Source: Chryseobacterium sp. R2A-55
GTDB taxonomy: Bacteria > Bacteroidota > Bacteroidia > Flavobacteriales > Weeksellaceae
Assembly (NCBI RefSeq): GCF_021401085.1
Contig: NZ_JACBFP010000002.1
Location: forward strand, 1-64,000
DNA length: 64,000 nucleotides
Direction of reading: 5' to 3'
The position numbers were made by a program, and so were the translations under genes. Numbering within the stretch: the first letter of the stretch is position 1; every line of letters starts with the position of its first letter. The notes beneath the pieces were generated by a model that saw only the letters and a list, made by a program, of their open reading frames with translations, ran no database searches and was not told the origin of the DNA. This document shows, one piece after another, positions 1 through 9,190 of this stretch.

Positions 1-30
1 TCCCCAACATATTTGCAAGGTTTTAATGCT

Positions 31-61
31 CAAATATACAAAATCCTGCAAAGAAAAACAA
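31..61 (-). promoter_or_regulatory. Leftward promoter at the window edge
   Basis: On the minus strand a TTG (61-59) is followed after 20 nt by TATATTTG (38-31), matching the Bacteroidetes sigma-A pattern of a TTTG/TTG -33 box and a TAnnTTTG -7 box. An ATG on the minus strand at 10-8 lies at a suitable distance, so a leftward gene probably begins there and runs off the window. Inference from motif match only. Confidence 0.4.
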
Positions 62-107
62 GAAAAATTACAATTAATTTATTGATTGTCAATATGTTGA
101 TGGCGTT

Positions 108-1091
108 TTAAGGAGAGACTATATAAAATGTTGATTTTTTGTGTGACAGCCCAAGATCTAATAAGGAATGGTGAATATGGTTCCTGTCGGCTATGAATGG
201 CGATTTGCCGAGGATCAGACGAATGATGATGACATTCAAAGTATCAGTGATCGGCAGGATCAATATTGCCATGGCAATTGCGGGCGCACTCTGAAGATAA
301 TATCTTGGTACTTGGGGAAGTTTTTTGTCGATAAAAATATCGATAAAGTTGATTGCAGTAAACGCGAGCAGAAATCCCAAAATCATGGAACCTGTGTCAC
401 CCATGAAAATCTTTTTCGCATTATTACCCGAGAGATTATAAACCAAAAAACCTGCTACCGAACCTATGATCACGCCCGAAAGCACCACCAAAGGGTAATT
501 ATATTCTCCCAGCCGGAAATAGCTAATTCCGAACATTGCGCTGCAAAGGATAGAACAGGTTCCAGCCAAACCGTCTATCCCATCAATTAAATTAAACGCA
601 TTGATCAATATGATGAAAGTGAATATACTTATGAAAACACTTACATAATAATTAAGCTCATAGATAGCAAATAGACCGAAGAAATTCCTGATCCTCACAT
701 CAGAACCAATCACAATCAAGGAGGTCACTACAATTTGGGCGATGAGCTTTTTGTAGGCACGCATCACCACGATGTCGTCCATCACCCCAATATAGAGCAA
801 AATGACCAGTGAGGCAAAAAGAAATTTATAGATTTCAAAAAGCTCGAATGCAAAAATCGACGCACAAACTGAAAGTGAAAAAAACATGGCAATCCCTCCG
901 AGATTAGGGATCTTTCGTAAATGAGAGCTTCTGACACCCGGCTCATCTATCAAATTCTTTTGCAGCGAAATCTTTAAGATGGGTGGAATGGAATAAAAGG
1001 TAATTAAAAACGAAAACAGGATCCCCAATACCAACTTTGCATAAAAAAGTGGAATCCCTAAATCCTGGAGTAAAAATTTGATCTGCTGCAT
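108..1091 (-). CDS. WecA/TagO/MraY-like undecaprenyl-phosphate sugar-1-phosphate transferase, short C-terminus
   Basis: A polytopic membrane protein of 327 aa in the GT4/MraY-WecA family. These enzymes transfer a HexNAc-1-phosphate from a UDP-sugar to undecaprenyl phosphate, which starts O-antigen, capsule or teichoic-type polymer synthesis. Visible family motifs are the DDI loop (VMDDIVVM), NAFNLIDGIDGLAG, the FMGDTGSM loop and the HIHH segment near the C-terminus. I start it at the ATG at 1091, 4 nt after the upstream stop codon; a longer reading to 1160 would overlap the upstream gene. Only about 20 residues follow HIHH, whereas WecA-type proteins usually have two more membrane segments, so the C-terminus looks truncated. 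It is the last gene of the polysaccharide operon. The family call is firm; the sugar is not known. Confidence 0.85.
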   Translation of the reverse strand: MQQIKFLLQDLGIPLFYAKLVLGILFSFLITFYSIPPILKISLQKNLIDEPGVRSSHLRKIPNLGGIAMFFSLSVCASIFAFELFEIYKFLFASLVILLYIGVMDDIVVMRAYKKLIAQIVVTSLIVIGSDVRIRNFFGLFAIYELNYYVSVFISIFTFIILINAFNLIDGIDGLAGTCSILCSAMFGISYFRLGEYNYPLVVLSGVIIGSVAGFLVYNLSGNNAKKIFMGDTGSMILGFLLAFTAINFIDIFIDKKLPQVPRYYLQSAPAIAMAILILPITDTLNVIIIRLILGKSPFIADRNHIHHSLLDLGLSHKKSTFYIVSP

Positions 1092-1095
1092 AAAA

Positions 1096-2226
1096 TTACC
1101 AGAGTGCATTGGTGTATCTGTCTGAAGTAAAACCAGCACGATGTCCATTTCCTCTCCCAAAGTAAAAGAACATCATCACAAAATAGGTCATAAAACCCAC
1201 ATACAAAGTTTTCTTTGCACGGTCTCTCACCGCGTAAACCAGATTCGGCATACAAAACATGGTGACAAAGAACATATAGGCTCCCGGAAGTCGAACCGCA
1301 AAAATCTCATTTGACCTGAAAAAATAAAACAGAGCCATCCCAAAAACTGCCAGGTTGCGCATATACTCATACCACCATACCTCTTCGCAGCCTTTCTTGT
1401 CGTATCGAATTAATATCGTGATAAATGCCAGTTTCACCAAATCATTTAATCCGGTTTCTACTTGCGTTCCGTAATACCTATCATCTAAATATCCTGTATA
1501 TGCACCGGAAATATCTTGCGGCGTCATCGAGCTAAAAAACCCTCCTGCAAACCTGTAAAGTTCGAAAGGTGATGAAAGCAGAGCCACCACCAAAACCCAA
1601 AAAATCCTGCCACTGTTCATAGGGACCTTCACAATCCAGTAGGCAGGTAAGAACACAATCGAAGTCTTGTGAAAACCCAGCGCAATGTACATGCAGAGCA
1701 AAAACATCATCAGGTTTCTCTCCTTGATAAATCTAAAAGAAGCCACGCAAACCGCAATTCCCAAACCCTGCCGCATCTGCCCAGAATCCTCAAAAAACAT
1801 AATCGGCATAAAATAAAAAAGCAAAGCCAAAGAAGGGAAAGCCACATTTTTGTAGATGGAAGTAAATTTGAGGCTGACTGCAATTAATGCCATGATCAGC
1901 GTAACCCAATAAAATGGAAGTCCAAAATCAAAAACCAGCTTGTTGATCAGCACAAAAATCCACTCTATCTCTTCGGTATTGGGGCGAAGCAGTGCCTTGT
2001 CCCACACATCGCCATAGGTGGTGTACAGCGAGAAGCCACTAAAAAGCATTTTGTAAACCGGGTAGTCTGCCCCTACATTAATCCGAAAACCCACGGCGAC
2101 CACAATCAAAACCCCACTGATCCAAACAAAAACACTTTGTTTTTTTTTCAATCTGAAAATCTCAAAATAACTTGCAAACGCAAGAAATAAAAAGATCAAG
2201 ATGAAAATTGGGTGTAAAATTGGCAT
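1096..2226 (-). CDS. EpsG-family membrane protein (probable polysaccharide polymerase)
   Basis: A 376 aa protein with about ten hydrophobic segments and the EpsG-type N-terminal pattern: short hydrophobic helices, then VGFRINVGADYPVYK. The R-x-N-x-G-x-DYxxY arrangement is typical of EpsG/Wzy-like proteins. EpsG proteins are thought to polymerise or export repeat units at the inner membrane, as Wzy does. It lies 17 nt after the GT2 gene and 4 nt before the WecA-like gene, so it is probably co-transcribed with both. Function as polymerase is inferred from family and context. It could instead be another multi-pass assembly protein. Confidence 0.75.
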   Translation of the reverse strand: MPILHPIFILIFLFLAFASYFEIFRLKKKQSVFVWISGVLIVVAVGFRINVGADYPVYKMLFSGFSLYTTYGDVWDKALLRPNTEEIEWIFVLINKLVFDFGLPFYWVTLIMALIAVSLKFTSIYKNVAFPSLALLFYFMPIMFFEDSGQMRQGLGIAVCVASFRFIKERNLMMFLLCMYIALGFHKTSIVFLPAYWIVKVPMNSGRIFWVLVVALLSSPFELYRFAGGFFSSMTPQDISGAYTGYLDDRYYGTQVETGLNDLVKLAFITILIRYDKKGCEEVWWYEYMRNLAVFGMALFYFFRSNEIFAVRLPGAYMFFVTMFCMPNLVYAVRDRAKKTLYVGFMTYFVMMFFYFGRGNGHRAGFTSDRYTNALW

Positions 2227-2243
2227 CTAAAGTGGTCGTGTTT

Positions 2244-3236
2244 TTATAAAAGCATTCGCAATAATTTTTGTTGACCCAAAAAATAAAGCAAATAATAAAT
2301 TTTTTTTCTTAAAGACAAATATAAGAGATAATTTCTTCCAAATCGTTCATATTGAAAGATTTCTGATATAGAAATCCCGTTTTCTTTAATGAATTTCTTT
2401 TGGGCCAATGACATTTTCCTGTAAACAGACTCTTCTTTTACCAATGCCAAATAAGCCAAATAAGTATAAACACCTTGCAAAATCTGAAAATTTTTAAGCT
2501 CCTCGGTTCTTTCAGAATATTTGGAATTCCTATACACGGCGCTCACTTCACGAACCGCTTCCAAAATATCAAGTCCTTTTTCGGTATGCGTTTTTGTGAT
2601 TGATTGTGATCTTTCCAAATATTGATAGTGATAATTCTGCGTTTGGGACAAAGTAGTACATTGCAGCAAAAGTTGCGGAATCAGCTGAATATCCTCAAAT
2701 TGCACTCCTTTTTTGAATCGCCTGCCTTCAAATAATTCCTTTCTGAATAGCTTATTGCAGGCAAAATAGCTCAGGTCAGAAAAAACGGATAAGTTCTCCT
2801 CCAAAATTAATTTTTCGGGCAGATGTGGAATTTGGGTGAGTTTTTGCGTTACCGCTCCCTTTTCATTTACTTTCTGCACATTGCAGATCACCAACTCTGC
2901 CGAATTTTTTTTCGCCAATTCATACATTTCCAGAAACATATTTTGGGAAACGTAATCGTCGCTATCCACAAATCCAATGAACTCGCCTTTTGCCCTATCA
3001 AGTCCGAAATTTCTGGCATCACTTAAACCACCATTTTCTTTGGTGAAAGATTTTATTTGTGCAGGATATTTTTCTTGAAAACCGTTAATGATCATTTGTG
3101 AACCATCCGTGCTTCCATCATTCACCACGATGATTTCCAAATCTTCCAAAGTCTGATTCACCAGCGAATCCAGGCATTTTTTCAGATACCTTTCGGTGTT
3201 GTACACGGGAACGATGATTGAAACCTTTGCCATCAT
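2244..3236 (-). CDS. Family 2 glycosyltransferase
   Basis: A 330 aa cytoplasmic GT-A glycosyltransferase. The N-terminus carries the GT2 nucleotide-binding pattern (VSIIVPVYNTE, then VVNDGSTDGS) and the acceptor/metal motif FVDSDDYVS near residue 100. The C-terminal third has no clear motif. GT2 enzymes move a sugar from a nucleotide donor to a growing glycan. I place the start at the ATG at 3236, which shares one base with the upstream stop (TAATG) and implies translational coupling; a second ATG follows directly. A longer frame to 3293 exists but would overlap the upstream gene. Donor and acceptor cannot be read from sequence. Confidence 0.88.
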   Translation of the reverse strand: MMAKVSIIVPVYNTERYLKKCLDSLVNQTLEDLEIIVVNDGSTDGSQMIINGFQEKYPAQIKSFTKENGGLSDARNFGLDRAKGEFIGFVDSDDYVSQNMFLEMYELAKKNSAELVICNVQKVNEKGAVTQKLTQIPHLPEKLILEENLSVFSDLSYFACNKLFRKELFEGRRFKKGVQFEDIQLIPQLLLQCTTLSQTQNYHYQYLERSQSITKTHTEKGLDILEAVREVSAVYRNSKYSERTEELKNFQILQGVYTYLAYLALVKEESVYRKMSLAQKKFIKENGISISEIFQYERFGRNYLLYLSLRKKIYYLLYFLGQQKLLRMLL

Positions 3237-4762
3237 TATCTTTTTTGATAGAGAAAATAGTCTTTCCCGATGGGTCGGATTTTGTAAATCCATTTCAGAA
3301 TTTCGGGGGCATTCTGGTGTATTTCTGCAATGGGATATTGTTTCACAAACTGGTAATGGGCATCGAAATACTTGAAGTCTGCCGGTTTCATGTGGTAATA
3401 ATTTCCACCGGGTTTCTTACCCACCGTTAAGATGTAGTCTGGCTGAAAATCCCTCACAGAATTCATCCACCAAAATTTTTCATCCTTTACCATTTCTTCA
3501 TTAATCCGTTTGTTGACAAGTCCGACCTCATCATAGGTATAAAGCCCGGTATAAAAAGGAATCTTTCCGGCGGGTTCCAGAATAATTGAATGGTTCATGC
3601 CAAAATTTTCTGCCTTGATGTCTTCTGCAATCTGGACACGCTGTGTTTCCTCCATATAACCAATGGCAAAAGACTGCCACAACTGAAAAAGATACAATCC
3701 GAAAAAGAGGACACCTAAATACGGAATCAATACTCTTTTCCGCAATTGGAAAATATTTAGGAAATAATAGAGTACCGGAATAAAAAGGAAAAGCCGAGGA
3801 AGCCAGTAATACCAATCGAAATAGGCTTTCAATAAAGAAAAAACGGCAATCTTTAGCAGAGCAAAAACTACCATGGCCACCAAAATGATCTTTATTCGGA
3901 ATGAAATTTTACTTTTTTCTTTGATGATTTTTGAAAATGCAAATGCCAAGAAACCTAAGAACCCAAGGAAAACCGCCACTGTCCACCATGCGTATATTTT
4001 GATCAGCCCGCCGTAGTAAGCCCATTGGTAAATGAAATATTCCGGTCCGTAATTTTGTGTCAGGTTTTTATAGGCTAGTTTTTTGGCATAAATCGTGTGA
4101 TTTACCAACGCTCCGAAATAGAGAAAATTAAAGGCTAAGACGCTGACCAAGCCCAAAATTCCACCAAGAATGAATACAAAATTGATTTTTCTACGAATCA
4201 CCACATCCACCAAAAAGAAAACCCCCAGGAAAATTGCGGTATCTATTCTGGTCCAAAGCATCAAGATCGGGAACAGCACAAAAGCCCATCTTCGGTCTTT
4301 GAAAATACCGTAATAAATTAGACCCGAATAAAGAAAAAATAAAATCCCGTACTCCATCCCCAAACAGGAAGCGGTGAGCGCAGGCGGAGTCATATTGAGA
4401 AAAACAACAAAGAATCCCCTTTTCAAAACATCCTGGCTGAAAAGGATTTTGCCTATCCAAATCGATCCCAGTGCAAATAAAATGCTGCTCAATATCAAGA
4501 CCGGATAAATAAAGTTTTCGCCAAAAACCAACTGAAAAATTGCAGAAACCACCACGTAAAGATGGGTGGTGGAAGCGGAAATCCTTTCGTCTCCATTAAA
4601 GCCAATCACGCGGTAATGCAGGAGATTTCTTGCGACACGCCAAGTGATGAATGAATCTTCCTGCAAATGCTTGCTGAGATAAACAGGAACTTTGGTCATT
4701 AAAGTAACCAGAATCAACAAAATTGAACTAGAGAAAACTTTAAGCAAGAATCTACTCATCAT
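3236..4762 (-). CDS. GT-C-like multi-pass membrane protein
   Basis: About 508 aa with ten or more hydrophobic segments and a soluble C-terminal part. Near residues 30-60 there is an acidic loop (EDSFITWRVARNL, then GFNGDERISASTTHLY) like the first periplasmic loop of GT-C glycosyltransferases (ArnT/PMT/arabinosyltransferase type), which use lipid-linked sugar donors. No close family can be named. I start at the ATG at 4762 because a hydrophobic signal-anchor follows at once; an in-frame ATG at 4807 is an alternative. It is the first gene of the four-gene polysaccharide operon and overlaps the GT2 gene by one base. Confidence 0.65.
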   Translation of the reverse strand: MMSRFLLKVFSSSILLILVTLMTKVPVYLSKHLQEDSFITWRVARNLLHYRVIGFNGDERISASTTHLYVVVSAIFQLVFGENFIYPVLILSSILFALGSIWIGKILFSQDVLKRGFFVVFLNMTPPALTASCLGMEYGILFFLYSGLIYYGIFKDRRWAFVLFPILMLWTRIDTAIFLGVFFLVDVVIRRKINFVFILGGILGLVSVLAFNFLYFGALVNHTIYAKKLAYKNLTQNYGPEYFIYQWAYYGGLIKIYAWWTVAVFLGFLGFLAFAFSKIIKEKSKISFRIKIILVAMVVFALLKIAVFSLLKAYFDWYYWLPRLFLFIPVLYYFLNIFQLRKRVLIPYLGVLFFGLYLFQLWQSFAIGYMEETQRVQIAEDIKAENFGMNHSIILEPAGKIPFYTGLYTYDEVGLVNKRINEEMVKDEKFWWMNSVRDFQPDYILTVGKKPGGNYYHMKPADFKYFDAHYQFVKQYPIAEIHQNAPEILKWIYKIRPIGKDYFLYQKR

Positions 4763-4894
4763 GTTAAGTTTAAAGATAATGGTCAAAATATCCGTGGATT
4801 TTCGCATTGTAACTGCTGCGACTTCGCCTGAAGAAAACAGCAGCGAACCCGCTTTTCAGGAAGCCTGGAATTTATCATTTGTGAGTTTCAGCCT

Positions 4895-4902
4895 CAAAAA
4901 TA
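4895..4902 (-). promoter_or_regulatory. Possible -7 box for the polysaccharide operon
   Basis: TATTTTTG on the minus strand fits TAnnTTTG, 88-133 nt upstream of the two candidate starts of the GT-C-like gene. No TTG/TTTG is seen at the expected -33 distance. Confidence 0.25.
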
Positions 4903-4927
4903 GGAATTTTAACCTAAACTTGTCCAC

Positions 4928-6004
4928 TTAATCCCTAAAGAGCCGCGGATCGAGAATTCCCCTTTTCGCATTTTCATATTCTATCCTTGAACAGGGAACC
5001 AGCTCCTCACTTTTCTCGCTCTCACCAAAATACCACAAGTCGGTGAAGGTCTCTCTCTTGAAAGAAAACTGCTGATCATCGACCATCACCCAAAACGTTT
5101 CGAAGTTTTTCTCCTTCGGGTGACTATTTTGGATGTTAATTCCTTCTACCAAATGCCAAATCATCTGCGCCAAAAGTTGGTGATTCAAAAACGCTGCGGA
5201 GTCTGCATTAAAGTTAAAAATTCCGGCTGATTTCAGATTTTCACTCAATCCGATCTCTTTCATATAGGCGCATATTTCCCGTCTGTTCAAGCCATTTACC
5301 TGAGGATTTACAGAAAAACCATCGCCCAGACTTTCCACCGCATCACAATTCACCGTGACCAAATCGGCTCTTCTGAAAAATGGTTCGGTTTTCTCTGTGG
5401 AATTCATCATTTCTGCCAAGCGGATGATTTCAAACTCCACTTCCTTCATGAGTTTTACGGAATCAATCTCATTCAGATGTTTTTGATAACCGAGGTGGTG
5501 ATAATTTTTAATGCTAAAGCTTTTGGAGCTGAAAATCTTGGCCAGAAAATTCTTCTCATTGATCTCCTCACCTTCATTGGAAAGTGAAATGATATTGGAG
5601 ATCTGGGTATAGTTGATGTTTTTCTGATGAAAGTTTAATGCAGAAAAAAGCGAAAAAGCCAGATCATTGCTTCCACCCACAATGATGGGGATGGTATTTT
5701 TGTAATGGCACATGGAAAGTACTTCCTGCAAAATATAGTGTGAATCCTGGTGCGTCCGTCCCGAAATCAAATCCCCCAAATCGCAGATGGGCACTTCAAA
5801 ATCAAGCTTCGAAAGACCATATAATTCCCGGCGAACATTGGCGAAATCATTGATTTCTGCATCACCAAATTTAATCCCGCGGTAATCCGAACAAAAAACA
5901 AGTGCAATCCCATTTTCTTGAATTTCACCGGAAATCAAGTTTCCAAGCTGCCAACTTTCGGTTTTAAACTCTTTTGGCGGAATAAGGATGTCTTCAAGAT
6001 TCAT
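4928..6004 (-). CDS. Arginase/formimidoylglutamase-family protein lacking the metal ligands
   Basis: A 358 aa protein of the arginase/agmatinase/formimidoylglutamase fold. The region IPIIVGGSNDLAFS aligns with the family GGxH motif, but the metal-binding His is Asn. The expected DAHxD block is replaced by ISLSNEGEE, and the SxDxDxxDP block by VTVNCDAVES. True members bind two manganese ions through these residues, so this one is unlikely to hydrolyse guanidino substrates. The length fits the family. It stands alone, 114 nt downstream of the secreted FISUMP gene. Databases commonly label such proteins formimidoylglutamase; the missing ligands argue for a structural or binding role. The fold call is fairly secure; function is unknown. 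Confidence 0.75.
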   Translation of the reverse strand: MNLEDILIPPKEFKTESWQLGNLISGEIQENGIALVFCSDYRGIKFGDAEINDFANVRRELYGLSKLDFEVPICDLGDLISGRTHQDSHYILQEVLSMCHYKNTIPIIVGGSNDLAFSLFSALNFHQKNINYTQISNIISLSNEGEEINEKNFLAKIFSSKSFSIKNYHHLGYQKHLNEIDSVKLMKEVEFEIIRLAEMMNSTEKTEPFFRRADLVTVNCDAVESLGDGFSVNPQVNGLNRREICAYMKEIGLSENLKSAGIFNFNADSAAFLNHQLLAQMIWHLVEGINIQNSHPKEKNFETFWVMVDDQQFSFKRETFTDLWYFGESEKSEELVPCSRIEYENAKRGILDPRLFRD

Positions 6005-6050
6005 GGGGAAAATTGCTATTTGGGTTTTAGGTAAATTCTTTGCTTTTGCA

Positions 6051-6058
6051 CAAATTTA
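6051..6058 (-). promoter_or_regulatory. Possible -7 box for the arginase-like gene
   Basis: TAAATTTG on the minus strand matches TAnnTTTG. It lies 46 nt upstream of the ATG at 6004. A clear -33 partner is not present (TTTG lies only 15 nt further upstream). Confidence 0.35.
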
Positions 6059-6118
6059 AGTAAAAGAAGCCTGCAAAAAAAACCCAAAATAGAATTTCCA
6101 TATTCAAAGTCTAACTGT

Positions 6119-9100
6119 TTAATTCCTGATGATTTTTCGGCTTACAGATTTTCCATTTTTAAGTTGAATCTTCACTAAATAAACGCCCTTCTGCAAAACC
6201 GAAGCGTTCACCATTCCCTGTTTCACCATTCCTGTCAATAGAAGTTTTCCAGAGAAATCATAGATTTCAAAGCTTTTTGCATCAGCATTAGCGATATGGA
6301 ATTCGTCCATGAAAGGATTAGGATAGATTTGGATTTCCAGTTTTGACTGGTTTGCCTGGGTAACGGAAATCACATCCAGAGTTGGTGAGCTTCCCAATGG
6401 AAGTCCAAGAAGGCGTTTTTCATCTTTTGCACATCTCACAGACATACCAGCTTGTGGATAGGCTCCAGCGCCGGTCTGCATTTTATTTCCCTGAAATTGC
6501 ATAGACAATGCATAACCGGTATAAAAATCCGCTAAAGAAGCAGTCCAAACACCGGATCTTTCATAAGAAATATTTTTGTCACCCAGCTCGCCACGCATTC
6601 CATCTTTGGGGAAATTACCAATTTGAAAAGTCGTACTAGGGAATTTCCAACCTTGACTCACTGTTTGCCCTTCGTAATAATTGATGATATCATGCCATTG
6701 ATCCTGGATGACACCCAGTTTTCCATATGCATCATTCTTATAACCATTATACCAAGGTGAACTTCCTTTGGAACCAGAATACAGGTTGGCAAAGTTCACG
6801 TCGGGAACCCTCCATCCACTTGGGCAAGGATCAAAAGGTGATTTTCTATCCGCGTGTCCCCATCTGTCATCCGCTTGGGAACGCTCATCAGAAACCCAAT
6901 CCTTAATCTTTGACAAATCATTTGCGAAATGATTGCCACCATCGTAAATCGCCCCTAATCCCTGCTGATATAGAAATATCAATGGATTTTCGGCAGCAAA
7001 CTTCATATTTTGTTCCAATTTTATTGCCTTCTTAGGGTTTTGGGAACCGTACTGGTCATAGGATTTGGTGAATTGTTGAGCATATTGAGTCGCATTTACT
7101 GCAATTGAGTTTGGAATATACGCACCTCCATTATTAAATTCTGGAAGATAAATGATTTGCGATTTTTGATTGGCAAAGGATGGGATTGGATCTTTCCTTC
7201 CCCATTGATAATGTAAACCATTTGAAATTCCCGACTCTAATGACGCATCTTCTGCGCCAAGATTCCGATCCATGAATACAGTCTGCAACGGCGGAAGTTT
7301 ACTTTGGGTGGGGTTGACAAAATTATAAGAAACCGAAATTGGAGTTTCTGTGCTGTAAGTGAAAGTGTTTTCTCTTGGATCACTTGCGGTTTTCCAAATA
7401 TGCCAACTCCAGTAAGCGGGATTCGTATTATTGCCTGAATGTAGAGAGACTACAGCGTTCCCGGTTTCTCCTTGTGCAAATTGCACAATGATTACGGATT
7501 CCCTAGGATCTTGGGCATTAAGCTGCAGTTTTACATTCGTGATCATGGCAGGATTGGTGGTCCACAAAAGATTCGCGATCAGATTCGAGGTACTTCTGGA
7601 CTCATGATCCGTAAGCAGCTGATTGTAAACCGAGAAAGCTTTATTGACTGGAATTTCTATGGATGATTCATTGACAATCACATAGGAGTTCGGATTTCCT
7701 AAACCGTTTCGGTAGTCTTCTTTTTCGCGAACGAAATATTCTGTAACAAAGTTGCCAATTTGCGCCAAATTAGGATCTTTAATGCATTTCACCGCATTAC
7801 CGGATCTTGTGGGGTGAGTCTGGTTATTATAGATTGCATGCATCCCAACATTAGTTGTTGTACGATTTGGATCAGAAACCAACGAAAATACGCGGCCCCC
7901 GTCAAAACCAAAAGTCGCGCTCCAGAAGGCTCCATTGGCATTGGAATCCTGAAACATGATCCCGACCGGAGCATTTGGTGCAGCATCATTCGGGTAATAA
8001 ACATACCCCCCCGGATTAGAGATGACGCCCAGATTGCGGGCACCACCTTGCGCATAAGTAAAATCCATACCTAATCCAGGATAAATCTTGATGCCATCTA
8101 AACTGGGGTTGGTTTGATTGGGAAAAATCTGTCTGAGATTAACATTAAGATCATCATTGTTCCAATCATGCTTTCCAAAAAAAGACAAGTTGTTGTTTTG
8201 TGTTTCCCGACCATAATAAGAAGGAATACGCCATCCATTCGGGCAGGGATCCAATTCGGATTTCAGTTCATAGGAACGGCTCTCATTCTTCAGCGCAGTA
8301 TTGGAACTATTTGCATTGCTGTTTCCACCTTTGGCATTATCTGCCCACAAATCCCAGGTGAAATAATCTGGGCTTGCTCCGGCAACTCTGTATCTGCTAT
8401 TTGAAAACCAATTACCGGTAGCGTCAGTATTGATGATATATTTGATGGGATTCTTTACCGAGAACTGAATATTTTTTTCAATCTCATCAAAAGGCCGGAT
8501 CACAACAGGAATCGTATTGGTCTGGTCAATCTGCTTATGCTTCAAAACGCCCACTTCTCCCGTGATCTCATAAAAATATCCGTCTTTATTAACCAGCGGT
8601 GGAAAAGGATCTTTTCGGCCCCATTCATACATCAATCCGCCAGATTTTTGCCACTGGTCATTGAGAAAACTGTTGCTTACTGCTCCCAAATTCCGATCCA
8701 TATATTCTATTTGGACCGGCGTCATGTTGGCGTCAGTTTCAAAACCATGTGAATAAGTAATTCCGTTGCCGGGATTATCGGTCACCCAAATATGCCAACT
8801 CCAATAAATAACTCCAGCCACTTTGAAAGCAACAACGGCGTTGCCTTTTCCTTTGGCAGGGTTTATTTCCACTTTCATTTTGGCATCTTCTGGTGTGGCG
8901 CCGCTTACCATGGAAACTTTTGAGATCAGTCCCGGTACATCCTCCCAATACAGACTTGCCTGTTGTTCTCCATCTGGAATTGGGGTATTGGCACCGTCGG
9001 TTTTCAAATATGGGTAGTTTGCCCACATCTTGTAGGCTTTTTTCACAGGAATCATGATTCCGCCATAATGATTGGCAGAAGCTTGATCTATATCGAAAAT

Positions 9101-9190
9101 GTAGCTGTTGGGAGCTTTAGAATAATTTGGGGTTTGAGCCGTCACGAGATTTGCCGCCAAGCAAATCACGAACAAATAAAGTCTTATCAT
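6119..9190 (-). CDS. Secreted protein with duplicated FISUMP modules and a T9SS type A sorting domain
   Basis: A 1023 aa exported protein. It opens with a Sec signal peptide ending near LVTAQ. Two homologous halves follow. Each contains YWSWHIW, then MDRNLGA (residues 164 and 640), then WGRKDP, DPCP-GWR-P and a closing V-C-KD segment; this is the FISUMP (TIGR02145) pattern. The last 75 residues form a type IX secretion sorting domain (IYPNPF near residue 953, then YDFSGKLLL, GVYLVKI and a basic end). The product should therefore cross the outer membrane by T9SS and be anchored or released. FISUMP domains occur in Bacteroidetes and Fibrobacter surface proteins, and their function is not established. 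It is not obviously in an operon. No T9SS machinery gene is in the window. Confidence 0.88.
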   Translation of the reverse strand: MIRLYLFVICLAANLVTAQTPNYSKAPNSYIFDIDQASANHYGGIMIPVKKAYKMWANYPYLKTDGANTPIPDGEQQASLYWEDVPGLISKVSMVSGATPEDAKMKVEINPAKGKGNAVVAFKVAGVIYWSWHIWVTDNPGNGITYSHGFETDANMTPVQIEYMDRNLGAVSNSFLNDQWQKSGGLMYEWGRKDPFPPLVNKDGYFYEITGEVGVLKHKQIDQTNTIPVVIRPFDEIEKNIQFSVKNPIKYIINTDATGNWFSNSRYRVAGASPDYFTWDLWADNAKGGNSNANSSNTALKNESRSYELKSELDPCPNGWRIPSYYGRETQNNNLSFFGKHDWNNDDLNVNLRQIFPNQTNPSLDGIKIYPGLGMDFTYAQGGARNLGVISNPGGYVYYPNDAAPNAPVGIMFQDSNANGAFWSATFGFDGGRVFSLVSDPNRTTTNVGMHAIYNNQTHPTRSGNAVKCIKDPNLAQIGNFVTEYFVREKEDYRNGLGNPNSYVIVNESSIEIPVNKAFSVYNQLLTDHESRSTSNLIANLLWTTNPAMITNVKLQLNAQDPRESVIIVQFAQGETGNAVVSLHSGNNTNPAYWSWHIWKTASDPRENTFTYSTETPISVSYNFVNPTQSKLPPLQTVFMDRNLGAEDASLESGISNGLHYQWGRKDPIPSFANQKSQIIYLPEFNNGGAYIPNSIAVNATQYAQQFTKSYDQYGSQNPKKAIKLEQNMKFAAENPLIFLYQQGLGAIYDGGNHFANDLSKIKDWVSDERSQADDRWGHADRKSPFDPCPSGWRVPDVNFANLYSGSKGSSPWYNGYKNDAYGKLGVIQDQWHDIINYYEGQTVSQGWKFPSTTFQIGNFPKDGMRGELGDKNISYERSGVWTASLADFYTGYALSMQFQGNKMQTGAGAYPQAGMSVRCAKDEKRLLGLPLGSSPTLDVISVTQANQSKLEIQIYPNPFMDEFHIANADAKSFEIYDFSGKLLLTGMVKQGMVNASVLQKGVYLVKIQLKNGKSVSRKIIRN

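Noticed and set aside
168-590. 140-residue open frame antisense to the WecA-like gene
   Set aside because: It lies wholly within a well-supported gene on the other strand and has an unnatural His/Lys/Arg-rich composition.
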